From Caulobacter sp. BK020 (GTDB lineage Bacteria > Pseudomonadota > Alphaproteobacteria > Caulobacterales > Caulobacteraceae), in NCBI RefSeq assembly GCF_004342605.1, contig NZ_SLZL01000027.1, positions 1 to 45,691 of the forward strand: DNA of 45,691 nt, in the 5' to 3' direction. Both the position numbers and the translations under genes were made by a program. The stretch's first letter is position 1. Every line of letters begins with the position of its first letter. The notes below the pieces were generated by a model. That model worked only from the letters and a program-made list of their open reading frames with translations, did not search any database and was not told where the DNA came from. Positions 1 through 11,200 of this stretch are shown piece after piece.

Positions 1-239
1 AGCCCGGTCTTGAAGTGGGCGCTCTGGCTGCAATAGCCGCAGTTCTCGGCGCAGCCGCCGGTCTTGACCGACAGCAGCTGCGACAGCTGCACCTCGGACG
101 GGTCGAAGCCGGCCCGGTGCACGGCGGCGGCCTGGAACACCAGCTCCATGAACGGCCGGTCGAACAGCGCCTCGACCTCGGCGAGGGTCCAGTCGTAGCG
201 GGGGTCGTGACGCGACGGGGCGGGGTTGATCTGGGTCAT
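1..239 (-). CDS. bioB: Biotin synthase, N-terminal part (cut by window edge)
   Basis: Radical-SAM enzyme that inserts sulfur into dethiobiotin, the last step of biotin synthesis. About 79 N-terminal residues are visible, beginning MTQINPAPSRHDPRYDW at the ATG at 239-237. The cysteine motif CAENCGYC, followed by SQSAHFKTG, is the CxxxCxxC ligand set of the 4Fe-4S cluster and matches the BioB version of this motif. The rest of the gene runs off the left edge. It is divergent from the CYTH-CHAD gene, with about 107 bp between the two starts. Family assignment is firm from the motif and its context; everything downstream is unseen. Confidence 0.9.
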   Translation of the reverse strand, partial: MTQINPAPSRHDPRYDWTLAEVEALFDRPFMELVFQAAAVHRAGFDPSEVQLSQLLSVKTGGCAENCGYCSQSAHFKTG

Positions 240-346
240 GGCGCGCAGGTTTGGACTCCGCCAGTTTGATTGGCAAGCACGTCCCGCGTGCAGGGTCGCC
301 AAGAGCCGATGGAGCCAAAGCCGGTTCGCCCGGTTATAAGGGTCGC

Positions 347-1891
347 ATGGATCACGAAATCGAGCTGAAGTTCCTGATCGCCCCGGAAGCTTCGAACGGG
401 GTCCTGGCCCGGCTCGAGGGACGCGAGGCCGTCCGGCAGCTCGACGCCACCTATTTCGACACCGTCGACCACGCCCTGCGCAAGGCGGGCTTTGGCCTGC
501 GCATCCGCGACGGCGAGAACGGCCGCAAGCAGACCCTGAAATCGGCCTCGTCCGGCGGCGTCTTCGCCCGCGGCGAATGGGAGAGCGCGGTGGACGGGCC
601 CGAGCCCGACCGCGACCTGTTGGCCCGCACCCCCGCCGCCAAGGCGGTCAATGGCGACGCTCTGGTTCCGGTGTTCACCACCAACGTCAAGCGCGTGATC
701 CGGCTGGTCGAGCGCGATGGGGCGACCATCGAGGCGGCCTTCGACCGGGGCGAACTGCGGGCCGACGACCGGCGGGCGGAGGTCAGCGAACTGGAGCTGG
801 AGCTGAAGGCCGGCGCGCCGCGCGTGCTGTTCGACCTGGCGCGCGACCTGGCCGCGCACGTTCCGTTGCGGCTGTCCCTGGTCAGCAAGGCCGAGCGCGG
901 CTACGCCCTGGCCCTGGGCGAGGCGGACCGGCCGGGCGCCGAGGCGGCCCTGGCGGCCGAGGCCTCCACCGGCGAGGCGCTGCAGACCCTGGGCCGCGCG
1001 GCCCTGGATCGGCTGTGCACGGCCGCCGAGGCCCTGCGGGCCCGTCCGGGTCCCGAGCGGGTGCACAAGCTGCGGGTGGCGGCGCGGCGTTTCCGGGCCC
1101 TGCTGTCGACGTTCAAGATCCTGGCCGGCGGTCCCGACGCGCGGCATGTGAAGGCCGAGCTGAAGTGGCTGGCCGACGCCCTGGGCGCGGCGCGGAACCT
1201 GGACGTGTTCATCGCCGACGTCTGGCGGCCAGCTGTCGAGAGCCGACCGGCCAACGACCAGAGCGGGCCGGGGCAGGATCCGCTCGAGGCCGAAGCCCAG
1301 GACGAGGCCCGGGCCCTGGCGGCGTTCGGCAAGGCGCTGCTGGCCGCCCAGACGGACGCCTACGCCAAGGCCGGCGAGGCCGTGGACGGCGCCCGCTTCC
1401 GCGCCCTAGCCATCGACGCCGCCGCCTGGCTGGAGGCCGGCGCCTGGACCACCGACAAACGCCTGGAAAAACGCCGCGCCAGACCCGCCGCCGACTTCGC
1501 CGCCAAGGCGCTGGACAAGGCTCGCCGCCGGATCCGCAAGGACGGTCGCGACCTGGCCGCGCTCAGCCCCGAAGACCGCCACCATCTGCGCATCCGGGGC
1601 AAGAAGCTGCGCTACGCCGTCGAGGACCTGGGCGGGCTGTTCCCGGACCATCCCAAGCGCCGGGACCGCTTCGTCGCGGCGGTCAAAGACCTGCAGGACG
1701 CCCTGGGCCTGCTCAACGACCAGGCCGGCCGCGAAGCCCTGGCCCGCGAGGTGGCGCTGTCCTGCGACGATCCCGAGGCCGCCTTCGCCGCCGGCCGGCT
1801 GGCCGCCGGCGGGGCCGAGCACGAGGCCGAACTGCTGGCCCAGGCCCAGGGCGCCTATGTCAGCTTCGCCGAAGCCAGGCGATTCTGGTAA
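347..1891 (+). CDS. CYTH and CHAD domain protein (inorganic triphosphatase-like)
   Basis: A 514-residue cytoplasmic protein. The N-terminus (about residues 1-205) is a CYTH domain with the signature EIELK (ExExK) at residues 3-8, followed by alternating acidic and basic strands that line the triphosphate tunnel. The C-terminus (about 225-500) is a CHAD domain, helical and rich in His, Arg and Lys (for example VHKLRVAARRFRALL and HHLRIRGKKLRYAVE). CYTH-CHAD proteins hydrolyse inorganic triphosphate and CHAD binds polyphosphate; this is family knowledge. I chose the ATG at 347 rather than the in-frame ATG at 251 because the CYTH motif directly follows it and the extra 32 residues look non-coding. 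It is followed after 25 bp by a DUF1176 gene. Confidence 0.88.
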   Translation: MDHEIELKFLIAPEASNGVLARLEGREAVRQLDATYFDTVDHALRKAGFGLRIRDGENGRKQTLKSASSGGVFARGEWESAVDGPEPDRDLLARTPAAKAVNGDALVPVFTTNVKRVIRLVERDGATIEAAFDRGELRADDRRAEVSELELELKAGAPRVLFDLARDLAAHVPLRLSLVSKAERGYALALGEADRPGAEAALAAEASTGEALQTLGRAALDRLCTAAEALRARPGPERVHKLRVAARRFRALLSTFKILAGGPDARHVKAELKWLADALGAARNLDVFIADVWRPAVESRPANDQSGPGQDPLEAEAQDEARALAAFGKALLAAQTDAYAKAGEAVDGARFRALAIDAAAWLEAGAWTTDKRLEKRRARPAADFAAKALDKARRRIRKDGRDLAALSPEDRHHLRIRGKKLRYAVEDLGGLFPDHPKRRDRFVAAVKDLQDALGLLNDQAGREALAREVALSCDDPEAAFAAGRLAAGGAEHEAELLAQAQGAYVSFAEARRFW

Positions 1892-1916
1892 CGTCTCCTT
1901 TCCGGAGGGGCGCGAC

Positions 1917-2939
1917 ATGAAAACGAAGATCTCGATCCTGGCCCTGGCGACCGCCGTCATCCTGGCGCCTGTCCCGGCCGCCGCCGACGCCAACAGCTTC
2001 AAGGACTGGACGGTGGTCTGCGACAACCTGCGGACCTGTGAGGTCGCCGGCTTTTCGTCCGACGACAGCGAGCTGCCAGCGGTGCTGCGCCTGAGCCGCG
2101 GCGGCTCGCCGAGCGCGCCGGCCAGCGTAGAGATCGACCTGATCGACAGCGAGGTCGATCTCGGTGGCAAGCCGCCGACCCTGCTGGTCGACGACCGGGT
2201 GGTGCTGACCGCCCGCGCCAAGCGCTCAAGCGAGGCCGGGGGCGTCACCGTCGTGCTCGACGACGCCCAGGTCGGGCCGCTGCTGGGCGCGGCGCGGAAC
2301 GGGACGCTGCTGACGATCCGGGCCGGCGACAAGGACGTGGGCCGGGTGTCGCTGGCCGGCATGGTCGCGGCCCTGCGCTACGCCGACGACCAGCAGAAGC
2401 GGGCCGGCACGGTGACAGCCATGGTCGCCAAGGGCGCGGCGTCGGCCGCCAGCGTCCCCGCGCCGCCGGTCGCGCCTGTGATCCGCGCCGCTCCGGCCAT
2501 CGCCCAGACCGGCCTGCCGTCCAAGCCGCCGGCGGCGGTCCTGGCCCTGGGCCGCAAGGCGGAATGCGACACCGAGCCGGGGTCGCAAGGCGAGCCGCGA
2601 GCCTGGCGCCTGTCGGCCGACAAGGTGCTGTGGCAAATTCCCTGTGGCGGCGGAGCCTATAATTTCAACGAGCTGTTCGTCGTGGTCGACAAGGCTGGCC
2701 GCGCCGCCCTGGCGTCGCTGGAGGGCGTCGAGGACGGCTTGGCCACCAACGCCGACTACGATCCCAAGACCCGGACCCTGACCGCCTACGGCAAGGGTCG
2801 GGGGATTGGCGATTGCGGAGAGTCCAGCGAGTGGGTGTGGACTGGCGAGGCTTTCGCCCTGTCCCTGATGGCGACCATGCCGGTCTGCCGCGGCTACGGC
2901 TATGACTGGCCCGTCGTGTTCCGCGCCGAGGTCCGGTAG
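1917..2939 (+). CDS. DUF1176 family exported protein
   Basis: A 340-residue protein with a Sec signal peptide (MKTKISILALATAVILAP, cleavage likely near AAADA at about residue 24). The mature start NSFKDWTVVCDNLRTCEV, with conserved W and paired Cys, is the DUF1176 signature; the C-terminal half holds further Cys (CDTEPG, IPCGGG, IGDCGES, MPVCRGYGYDWP) that probably form disulfides. A Pro/Ala-rich linker sits near residues 175-205. The start at 1917 is chosen for the upstream TCCGGAGGGG ribosome binding site and the signal peptide; the longer frame from 1857 overlaps the CYTH-CHAD gene. The molecular function of the family is unknown; a periplasmic or envelope location is inferred. Confidence 0.85.
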   Translation: MKTKISILALATAVILAPVPAAADANSFKDWTVVCDNLRTCEVAGFSSDDSELPAVLRLSRGGSPSAPASVEIDLIDSEVDLGGKPPTLLVDDRVVLTARAKRSSEAGGVTVVLDDAQVGPLLGAARNGTLLTIRAGDKDVGRVSLAGMVAALRYADDQQKRAGTVTAMVAKGAASAASVPAPPVAPVIRAAPAIAQTGLPSKPPAAVLALGRKAECDTEPGSQGEPRAWRLSADKVLWQIPCGGGAYNFNELFVVVDKAGRAALASLEGVEDGLATNADYDPKTRTLTAYGKGRGIGDCGESSEWVWTGEAFALSLMATMPVCRGYGYDWPVVFRAEVR

Positions 2940-2942
2940 CTG

Positions 2943-2966
2943 GGCATATAAAGAAATCCTTATGCC
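2943..2966. promoter_or_regulatory. Candidate operator palindrome upstream of ahcY
   Basis: GGCATA (2943-2948) and TATGCC (2961-2966) are perfect inverted 6-mers around an AT-rich core. The central 16 bases ATAAAGAAATCCTTAT (2948-2963) are themselves a near-palindrome: 6 of 8 half-site positions pair. It lies about 70-95 bp before the ahcY start, in GC-rich surroundings, so the AT-rich symmetry stands out. ArsR-family SAH-responsive repressors (SahR type) are known to control ahcY in proteobacteria from AT-rich palindromes; assignment to such a regulator is inference. Confidence 0.45.
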
Positions 2967-3036
2967 TTAATTGCGAGAAGGGGCGCGGCGCGGTATAGAC
3001 CGCCCCAAGACCATCCCCCGACCGCAGGAGCCGACC

Positions 3037-4428
<1,392 letters not shown>

Positions 4429-4453
4429 GCTTTCGCCTCGACGCGAACCGAAG

Positions 4454-4483
4454 GGCCCGCCGCGGAGACGCGGCGGGCCTTTT
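4454..4483 (+). terminator. Rho-independent terminator after ahcY
   Basis: Perfect 11-bp stem GGCCCGCCGCG (4454-4464) and CGCGGCGGGCC (4469-4479) with a GAGA loop, followed by TTTT. It starts 25 bp after the ahcY stop. Confidence 0.88.
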
Positions 4484-4554
4484 CGCTGTGCAATTGAGTT
4501 CATCAGGACCACTCGCCCTGTTCAAGGCCGCGAGGCTCGGCTAAGCCGGTGGTC

Positions 4555-5415
4555 ATGCCGATGGCCCTGATCCTTTCCAGCCATGTCGCGGGCAGCCAGG
4601 TCGGCGCGACGGCCCAGGCTGCGGCGCTGGCGCAGTTCTCCATCGACTCGATGGTGGTGCCGACCGTGCTCTATGGCCGGCATCCCGGCTGGGGCCCTCC
4701 AGGCGGGGCGCCGACGCCGATCGAGGTGGTGGACGGCATGCTCGCGGGCGTCGAGGCCAACGGCCTGCTGGGGCTGACCGACCTGGTGATCACCGGCTAT
4801 TTCGCCAGCGCCGCCCAAGTGCGCGCCACGGCCCGGGCCATCGACGCCGTCCGCGCCGCGCCGCGCGGCGACCCGCCCCACAGCGCCTTCGCCCGCACGC
4901 CGACGGTGATCGTCGACCCGACCATGGGCGATGCCGGCAAGGGGCTGTACGTTCCCGTCGAGGTGGCCGAGGCCATCGCCGCCGACCTGATCCCGCGCGC
5001 CGACCTTGTCGCCTGCAACGCCTGGGAGCTTCGGCGCCTGACCGGCCTGGAGGCCGGCGATCCGCAGGCGGCGGTGCTGGCCGGCCGGCGGCTGGACAAG
5101 CCGACCCTGGTGTCGTCCGTTCAGAACGGCGGCGAGATCGGCGTGGTCTATGTCGACGACCAGGAAGCCTGGCTGGCGGCCCACGCCAAGGCCGAGCGCG
5201 CGCCCAACGGCACGGGCGACCTGCTGACCGCCCTGTTCGCCGCCTCGCTGCTGGAGGGCCAGACCCTGTCGTACGGCCTGGCCCGGGCGGTCGGCGGCGT
5301 GGCCGAGACGGTGACCGCCGCCAACCTCTGGAATGCCCCCGAACTGCCGATCGTGGCCATGGGGCCCCGGGTCAAGCAGACCTCGCCCGGCGTGCGGGTC
5401 GAACGGCTGGCCTAA
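4555..5415 (+). CDS. pdxY: Pyridoxal kinase
   Basis: Ribokinase-family enzyme that phosphorylates pyridoxal (vitamin B6 salvage); cytoplasmic, about 286 residues, the normal PdxY/PdxK length. Family features: N-terminal ILSSHVAGSQVG, the substrate-loop region TVLYGRHPGWG, VIVDPTMGDAGKGLYV with the conserved Asp, and the anion hole/catalytic segment RAPNGTGDLLTALFAA, in which GTGD carries the catalytic Asp. The exact start is uncertain: in-frame GTG at 4549, ATG at 4555 and ATG at 4561 are all possible and no strong ribosome binding site separates them. PLP made here serves the several PLP enzymes in the window (CBS, CGL, DegT family), though no operon link is visible. Confidence 0.9.
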   Translation: MPMALILSSHVAGSQVGATAQAAALAQFSIDSMVVPTVLYGRHPGWGPPGGAPTPIEVVDGMLAGVEANGLLGLTDLVITGYFASAAQVRATARAIDAVRAAPRGDPPHSAFARTPTVIVDPTMGDAGKGLYVPVEVAEAIAADLIPRADLVACNAWELRRLTGLEAGDPQAAVLAGRRLDKPTLVSSVQNGGEIGVVYVDDQEAWLAAHAKAERAPNGTGDLLTALFAASLLEGQTLSYGLARAVGGVAETVTAANLWNAPELPIVAMGPRVKQTSPGVRVERLA

Positions 5416-5490
5416 CGGGCTGCTCCCCCAGAGGCGGAGGATCGCCCACGGTGGATGACAACCGCTTTGAGCAGGGTGTAGAGCCACGCC

Positions 5491-6618
5491 ATGACCGTCG
5501 ACATCACCGGCTTCTGCCCCGATCGCTTCTCCGCCGTCCGTGACGCCTTCGCCGCCAATTTCGAGGACGGCGGCGAGCTGGGCGCTCGGTTCAGCCTGGC
5601 GATCCATGGCGAGGTGGTGGTCGACCTGATGGGCGGGTTCGCCGACCGCAAGCGCGGGGTCGCCTTCGGCCCCGACACCCTGACGCCGCTGTTCTCGACC
5701 ACCAAGGCCGTGGCCGCCCTGCTGATCGCCCGGCTGGTGGACCAGGGCAGGCTGACCTACGACCAGACGGTGGCCTCGGTCTGGCCGGCGTTCGCCCAGG
5801 CCGGCAAGCAGGACGTCACCGTCGGCCAGATGATGTCGCACCAGGACGGCCTGTCGGGCTTTCCCGACGAGACCGATCCCGCCATCTGGTTCGACTGGGA
5901 GGCGACCACCGCCAAGCTGGCCGCGATGGCGCCGCTTTGGCCGATCGGCTCGGCCAGCGGCTATCACCCGGTGACCTTCGGCTTCACCGCCGGCGAGATC
6001 TTCCGCCGGGTCGACGGCCGGACCATGGGGACCGCCCTGCGCGAGGACCTGGCCGAGCCGCTCGACCTGGACATCTGGATCGGCCTGCCCGACAGCGAGC
6101 ACGCCCGTTGCGCCGAGCTGATGCGGCCGACCGCCATGCCCAAGTTCGGGACGATGAACGAGGCGGTGAAAGCCGCCTTCATGACCAAATGGGCGGCCCC
6201 GGGCGGGCGCGGCACGGCCGACTGGCGGCGGGCCGAGATCCCGTCGGCCAACGGCCACGCCACCGCCCCGGCCCTGGCGCGGCTGATGGGGGCCCTGGCC
6301 TCGGGCGGCGAGCTGGACGGCGCGCCGGTGCTGTCGCCGGCGGTGATCGCCCAGGCCAGCGCCGAGCGGATCGTCGGTCAGGACCTCGTCCTGCCCTATG
6401 TGATCAGCTGGGGCGCGGGCTTCATGCGCAACACGCCCAACTTCTTCTACGGCCCGACGGCCGACGCCTTCGGCCACAGCGGCTGGGGCGGCTCGTGCGC
6501 CTTCGCCGACCCGTCGCGCGGCGTGTCCGGGGCCTATGTGATGAACAGGCAGGGGACCGAACTGATCGGCGATCCCCGCGCCGTGCGGCTGATCCAGGCG
6601 GCGTACGGCGCGCTGTAG
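5491..6618 (+). CDS. Serine hydrolase, beta-lactamase/EstB esterase family
   Basis: A 375-residue protein of the class C beta-lactamase fold (EstB-type esterases, Pfam Beta-lactamase). The nucleophile motif SxxK is STTK at residues 69-72; a Tyr in SGYHP (about residue 158) fits the second active-site motif YxN with Asn replaced, as in EstB esterases; the third motif is HSGWGG near residue 329-333, the esterase form of KTG. No signal peptide is seen, so it is probably cytoplasmic. Family members hydrolyse short-chain esters; real substrate unknown. It lies 75 bp after pdxY and 20 bp before an outer-membrane protein gene, so it may share transcription with the latter. Confidence 0.86.
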   Translation: MTVDITGFCPDRFSAVRDAFAANFEDGGELGARFSLAIHGEVVVDLMGGFADRKRGVAFGPDTLTPLFSTTKAVAALLIARLVDQGRLTYDQTVASVWPAFAQAGKQDVTVGQMMSHQDGLSGFPDETDPAIWFDWEATTAKLAAMAPLWPIGSASGYHPVTFGFTAGEIFRRVDGRTMGTALREDLAEPLDLDIWIGLPDSEHARCAELMRPTAMPKFGTMNEAVKAAFMTKWAAPGGRGTADWRRAEIPSANGHATAPALARLMGALASGGELDGAPVLSPAVIAQASAERIVGQDLVLPYVISWGAGFMRNTPNFFYGPTADAFGHSGWGGSCAFADPSRGVSGAYVMNRQGTELIGDPRAVRLIQAAYGAL

Positions 6619-6638
6619 CGCTTTCAAGGGGCGGACAC

Positions 6639-7466
6639 ATGGGCGGGGTCAGAGGCAGGATCAGGATCGCGGGCGTCGCCGGCCTCGTCGCCATGGCCTG
6701 GATCTCGACGGCCCAGGCCCAGGACGCCGGGCGCGACTTTTGCGCCGACCGGCCGGGCAAGGGCTCGCCGCCCTGCGTGCTCGACGCCGGACGCTTCCAG
6801 GCCGAACTTGGGGTGGCCGACGGCGCCTGGAGCCGGGGCGGCGGGGTCTCGACTGACGACCTGGCCTTCGGGGCGGTCGAGCTGCGCCTGGGCCTGACGC
6901 CGACCGTCGAGGGCCAGCTCAGCTGGACGGCGCACGAACGGATCCGCCAGAAGGATCGGGCCTCCGGCGCGACCTCGACCGTGGACGGGATCGGCGACCT
7001 CAGCCTCGCCCTGCGCTGGTCGCTAAGCAATCCGGCCGGCGACGGCGTCTCGGTCGCCGTGCAGCCGTTCGTCACCGCGCCGACCGGGGCGGAAGGGATC
7101 GGCGGCGACGCCTGGCAGGGCGGGGTGATCGTCCCGGTGTCCCTGCCGCTGAGCGCCGACTGGTCGCTGGCCCTGTCGCCGGAGCTGGACGTGCGGGCCG
7201 ACGCCGACGGCGCGGGCCGTCACGCCGGGTTCGGCGGCGCGGTCGGCGTGGGGCGGTCCTTCGGCCCGGTGGCCCTGGGCGTCGAGCTGTGGGCCGACCG
7301 CGACGAGGATCCGTCGGGCCATGTCACCTCGGCCAGCTTCGACCTGACGGCGGCCTGGACCTCGGCCTCGGTCAGGGACCTGCAGCTGGACGCCTCGGCC
7401 TATGTCGGCCTGAACCGCGACACGCCGGACCTGGAAGTGGCGGTGGGCGTGGCCAAGCGGTTTTAG
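6639..7466 (+). CDS. Transporter-like outer-membrane protein (phenol-degradation MetA-like family)
   Basis: 275 residues. An N-terminal signal peptide (basic GRIRIAG, hydrophobic VAGLVAMAWISTAQA, cleavage after AQA) is followed by CADRPGKGSPPCVLDAGRFQAELG, the characteristic start of the putative outer-membrane transporter family PF13557. The remainder alternates short amphipathic strands (for example GDLSLALRWSLS, SVAVQPFVTAPTGAEG, FGGAVGVGRSFG) and ends in Phe (VAKRF), as outer-membrane barrels do. Start at 6639 chosen because it gives the signal peptide; the frame stays open far upstream but there it only shadows the esterase gene. Substrate unknown. Confidence 0.75.
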   Translation: MGGVRGRIRIAGVAGLVAMAWISTAQAQDAGRDFCADRPGKGSPPCVLDAGRFQAELGVADGAWSRGGGVSTDDLAFGAVELRLGLTPTVEGQLSWTAHERIRQKDRASGATSTVDGIGDLSLALRWSLSNPAGDGVSVAVQPFVTAPTGAEGIGGDAWQGGVIVPVSLPLSADWSLALSPELDVRADADGAGRHAGFGGAVGVGRSFGPVALGVELWADRDEDPSGHVTSASFDLTAAWTSASVRDLQLDASAYVGLNRDTPDLEVAVGVAKRF

Positions 7467-8251
7467 GTTGAGTAGCTCCGCTCCTCCCGGCCAATGCCGG
7501 TAGCCAGATGGCCTAGCTGGGAGGCCGACGCCAGAAAGCGCAGAGCCTCTCCAACCAACCCCACCGCCATGGGATCCGGGCCCCGGCGTTCGCCGGGACG
7601 AGTGGATTCAGGGAGAGGCCAAGCCCCGACCGCCGCCCCGCACCGGTCCCCCGCCCGACCCGCTGCGCTGACCACCCTCACCGCACGGGGAGGGATGGTG
7701 TGTTTGCTGGAATCGCCCTGCCCGACGTTGGGGACACGCACTCACGGCAGGCGCCCTGTAAACAATCCGGCACCCTGCCGTGAGTGCGCGTCCCCGGCCG
7801 CCGATCGGCGTCCGTGTTGATCAAGTAAGTAAGAATTTGTTTCATATTTGAGATTGAACGCCCCGGGATGCAATCTTCGCGGCGGTCTTGAGGCATTTCA
7901 CCGGCAGTCGTCAGTCGTCCCTCCGCTTGGTATATCGTGGATATTTTGAGCTTCCACCGCTGACAACAGATCTTGCTCAATTCAGCAAAATGAAGATCTA
8001 AAACGAGCCGTGCACTGAGCGAGTGGAATAATACTTCGACAATCGAAATCTACCATCGCCCACGGAACTGACTTCCGCAGCTGATACGCACGCTCTCGAT
8101 TGCGAAATGCTGAAAACTTCGACATCGTCCTGTCATCGAGCGCCTCTAGGCTGAATCAAGATCGCGACCGTGCTGGAAGCGCCTAGAACACTCGGCCCAC
8201 CCAAGACCCCGCGGCGACCGTCCAGAACAAGACCCCCTTCGGAGGAAACCC
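7467..8251. other. Gene-free stretch with palindromes and an AT-rich leader
   Basis: 785 bp without a convincing gene. The first part (to about 7800) is GC-rich and contains small palindromes: CCCGGCG/CGCCGGG at 7582-7597, and the long inverted repeat at 7730-7795 listed separately. The second part (about 7800-8170) has clearly lower GC than any gene here, with runs such as AAGAATTTGTTTCATATTTG and many short A/T tracts, and probably holds the promoter and leader of the nuclease gene; I could not fix a -35/-10 pair. Short open frames here follow the palindromes and have no family likeness. Confidence 0.6.
7730..7795. repeat. Long inverted repeat (REP-like)
   Basis: Arms of 22 bases at 7730-7751 and 7774-7795 with a single mismatch and a 22-base spacer. 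The outer ends read GGGGACACGCACTCACGG and its complement. Such GTGCGTGTCCCC-type ends resemble REP elements mobilised by REP-associated tyrosine transposases, but no transposase is nearby and the link is by resemblance only. Confidence 0.7.
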
Positions 8252-11200
8252 ATGACCACCCTGACCGTGGGCGATCTCGCCCTGATCGGCTACAGCGCCG
8301 ACACCGGCGGCAAGTCGTTCTCGTTCGTGCTGCTGACGGCGGTCGAGGCCGGCACGGTGATCAGCTTCACCGACAACGGCTGGCTGGCGGCGGGCGGGTT
8401 CCGGGCCGGCGAGGGCGTCTACACCTACACCGCCGGGGCCGGCGGGGCGCCGGCGGGCACGGTGATCACTGTCACGGGCCTGACCGGCTCGCTGAACCCC
8501 TCGACCTCGGGCGACCAGATCATCGCCTATCAGGGCTCGGGTCCGTCGGCGACGCCGCTGTTCGCCCTGGACTTCGCCGACGGCAACACGACCTACGCCG
8601 GCGACGCGACCAATTCCAACACCTCGGCCATTCCGACCGGCCTGGCGACCGGCAGCACGGCCCTGGCCTTCGGGACCGACAACGGCGCCTATGTCGGGAC
8701 CACCACCGGGACCAAGGCCGAGATCCTGTCGGCCATCGGCAATTCGGCCAACTGGTCGCTCGATGACGGCGTTCCGGTTCCCTACAAGACCGGCTTCACC
8801 GTCACCGACGGCGGTACGCCCAGCGCCAATGTCTCGATCAGCGACGTCACCCTGACCGAAGGGGATTCCGGCGACCAGGTGATGACCTTCACGGTCACCC
8901 GCACCAACACCACCGGCGCCTTCACGGTCGATTTCGCCACCCACGACGGTTCGGCCCAGGCCGGCAGCGACTACGACGAGACCCACGGGACCCTGAACTT
9001 CGCGGCCGGCGGCCCGGCCAGCCAGACCGTGTCGGTGACCCTGCACGGCGACGCGACGCCCGAGCCGAACGAGACGTTCACGGTCAATCTTTCCAACCTG
9101 GTGGTGACCAGCGGCGCGGCGGCCCTGATCGACGCGGTCGGCCAGGGCGCCATCGTCAACGACGACTTCGCCCCCGTGGCGATCTACGACATCCAGGGCG
9201 CCGGCCACGTCTCGGCCTATGACGGCCAGACCGTCTCGACCCGGGGCGTGGTGACGGCCATCGACACCACCGGCTCGCGGGGCTTCTGGATCCAGGACGT
9301 CGCGGGCGACGGGAACGACGCCACCTCGGACGCCATCTTCGTATTCACCAACGCCATTCCGACCGTCCATGTCGGCGACCTGGTGCAGGTCAGCGGCACG
9401 GTCGACGAGTACACCGGCGGCGTCGCCACCAACCTGTCGATCACCGAAATCGCCGCTCCGACCGTCAGCGTGATCGGCACAGGGACGGTCGCCCCCACCG
9501 TGCTGGGCGCCGGCGGCCGCGCCATCCCCAACACGGTGATCGACGACGACCACCTGGGAAGCTTCGATCCGGCCACGGACGGCGTCGACTTCTACGAGTC
9601 GGTCGAGGGCATGCTGGTCACCGTCCACAGCGCCCAGGCGACGGGCGCCACCTACCAGGGCCAGACCTGGGTGGTGGCCGACAACGGGGCGAACGCCACC
9701 GGCCTGAACGACCGCGGCGGCGTCACGGTCTCGGACGGCGACAACAATCCCGAGCGGATCCTGGTCTATGCCGACAGCGGCGTGAACCCGGGCTTCTCGG
9801 CCGGTTACGTGCTGGGCGACCACCTGGGCGACGTGACCGGCGTGATCAGCTATTTCGGCGGCGAGTACGAGGTGCTGGCGACCTCGGTCCAGAACACCAC
9901 CAGCAACGGCCCCGTGCCGCTGGAGACCACCAGCCTGGCCGGCGACGCCAGCCACCTGGCGATCGGCGCCTACAACCTGGAAAACATCTCGCCGCTGGAC
10001 CCCGACGCCAAGTTCGCGGCCCTGGCCGCCGACATCGCCCATAACCTGGGCGCGCCCGACATCCTGGGCGTCGAGGAGATCCAGGACTCCGACGGGATCG
10101 GGACGGGTTCCGACCTCAGCGGCGCGGCGACCCTGAACAAGCTGGTGGCGGCCATCGAGGCGGCCGGCGGCCCGCATTACAGCTGGGTCGAGGTGGCCCC
10201 GACCACGCCGAACAGCACCGGCGGCCAGAGCAACGGCAACATCCGCAGCGCCTTCCTGTATCGCGCCGACCGGGTGGACTATGTCGAGGGCTCGGCCCGG
10301 CTGATCCAGGACACCACGGGCACGACCGACGCCTTCCACAACAGCCGCAACCCGCTGGCGGCCGAGTTCGTGTTCCACGGCGAGACGATCACCGCCATCG
10401 ACGTTCACAACTATTCGCGCGGCGGCAGCGACCCGCTGTTCGGCGCCAACCAGCCGGCGGTCACCAACGGCGACGACCGCCGCGTCGACCAGACCACGGC
10501 CGTGCGCGACTATGTCCAGGGCCTGCTAGCCGCCGATCCAGACGCCCACGTGACGGTGATGGGCGACTTCAACGGCTATTATTACGAACAGACCCTGACC
10601 CTGCTGGAGGCCAATGGCGACCTCTACAACCTGGCCCGGACCCTGACCCCCGAGGAGCGCTATTCCTACATCTTCGAGGGCAACGCCCAGCAGATCGACA
10701 ACCTGCTGGTCTCGCAAAGCCTGAAGGACGGGGCGGTGTTCGACAACGTCCACCTCAACACCGGCCAGGCGGCGATCGACCAGCCCACCGACCACGACGC
10801 CATCCTGGCCCTGCTGTCGGTCAACACCGCCCCGGTGGCGACGCTGGACGGCGTCTTCACCGTCGCCGAGGATACGGTCCTGACCGTCGACGCGGCCCAT
10901 GGCGTGCTGGCCAACGACAGCGACGCCAACAGCGACGCCCTGAGCGCCGTGCTCGGCCAGGGGCCGACCTACGGGACCCTGGTGCTGAACGCCGACGGCT
11001 CGTTCGTCTATACGGCCGGCGCCGACTACAACGGCGGCGACAGCTTCACCTACACGGCGCACGACGCGTTCGGCGGCGTGTCGGGCGTGGTGACGGTCCA
11101 GCTGGGCGTCACGGCGGTCAACGACGCCCCGATCGGCGCGGCCGACACGGCCTCGGTGGCCGAGGACGCCGCGATCCTGGTCGACGTCCTGGCCAACGAT

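Noticed and set aside
2940..3036. SAM or SAH riboswitch before ahcY
   Set aside because: The leader is too short and lacks the conserved multi-stem arrangement; only the DNA palindrome is supported.
7678..7980. Small frames on both strands in the 7.5-8.2 kb gap
   Set aside because: They follow the inverted repeat and AT-rich leader, with mirrored peptide stretches from the palindrome and no homology signs.
8183..10408. A 741-codon minus-strand open frame
   Set aside because: Antisense shadow of the nuclease gene, which has catalytic motifs and a ribosome binding site.
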